Source: Psychrobacillus sp. FSL K6-4046
Lineage (GTDB): Bacteria > Bacillota > Bacilli > Bacillales_A > Planococcaceae
Reading direction: 5' to 3'
Assembly: GCF_038624605.1 (NCBI RefSeq)
Contig: NZ_CP152020.1
Span: 1,481,312 to 1,545,311 of the forward strand
DNA: 64,000 bases
Part shown: piece by piece, positions 63,388 to 64,000 of the stretch
How positions within the stretch are numbered: the first letter of the stretch is position 1
Layout of the letters: the number at the start of each line of letters is the position of its first letter
The notes under the pieces: model-generated
Databases searched by the model: none
Seen by the model: the letters and a program-made list of their open reading frames with translations, nothing else
Told to the model about the DNA's origin: nothing
Position numbers and translations under genes: made by a program

Positions 63388-64000
<613 letters not shown>

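Overview
The window comes from a low-GC, endospore-forming Bacillota, most likely a Planococcaceae-type member of Bacillales (Psychrobacillus, Sporosarcina or Lysinibacillus relatives). This is inferred from the Bacillus-like order tig-clpX-lon-ysxC-hemAXCDBL-(spoVID-like)-valS-folC ... comC/pilD-spoIIB-like-maf-radC-mreB, from SD-rich start sites, and from sporulation-type genes. No 16S rRNA or tRNA gene is present, so the genus cannot be fixed.

Layout. (1) 1-5.3 kb: a Ku gene (cut by the window edge) diverges from LigD, forming an NHEJ pair. Next come two tandem KGG-repeat stress proteins, an orphan HExxH protein and a 55-residue repeat peptide. Two of these units carry sigma-B-like promoter sequences. 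(2) 5.3-10 kb: a TPR protein and a secreted GHL10 (DUF187, YngK-type) glycosidase, followed by a complete IS1182-type insertion sequence. The IS sits in the glycosidase terminator and has duplicated the whole 29-bp palindrome. (3) 10.2-24.3 kb: a co-directional peptidoglycan-sugar salvage cluster: nagZ, an LplABC-type ABC importer without its own ATPase, a YesL-like protein, namZ, murQ, a metallophosphoesterase, murR, a MurK/NagK-type kinase, a two-domain GNAT and anmK. NagZ and NamZ lack signal peptides, so the design appears to be import first and cleave inside. This differs from the Bacillus subtilis pattern of secreted NagZ/NamZ/AmiE plus the MurP PTS, and I consider it the most interesting system in the window. 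(4) 25-39 kb: housekeeping proteostasis genes and the haem operon, the latter with a near-consensus PerR box. A truncated SpoVID-like gene follows under a sigma-E-like promoter. (5) 39.3-45.9 kb: T-box-controlled valS, a 21-bp tandem repeat array, a pair of RimK-type ATP-grasp ligases on the minus strand, and folC. (6) 46-61 kb: a type IV pilus locus. Minor pilin genes lie on the minus strand; a VanW-like protein, PilB, PilT, PilC, PilA, PilM, PilN, PilO and PilD lie on the plus strand. One GGDEF diguanylate cyclase precedes the locus and another sits inside it. PilB has a MshEN-like N-terminus, which suggests c-di-GMP control of the pilus. (7) 61-64 kb: spoIIB-like, maf, radC and the start of mreB.

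Intergenic DNA carries several dispersed repeat families. One is a ~345-bp element with three near-full copies and one decayed copy; its GC-rich palindromic core is also found inside the IS element. A second palindromic repeat lies inside the salvage cluster. No CRISPR array, rRNA or tRNA was seen.
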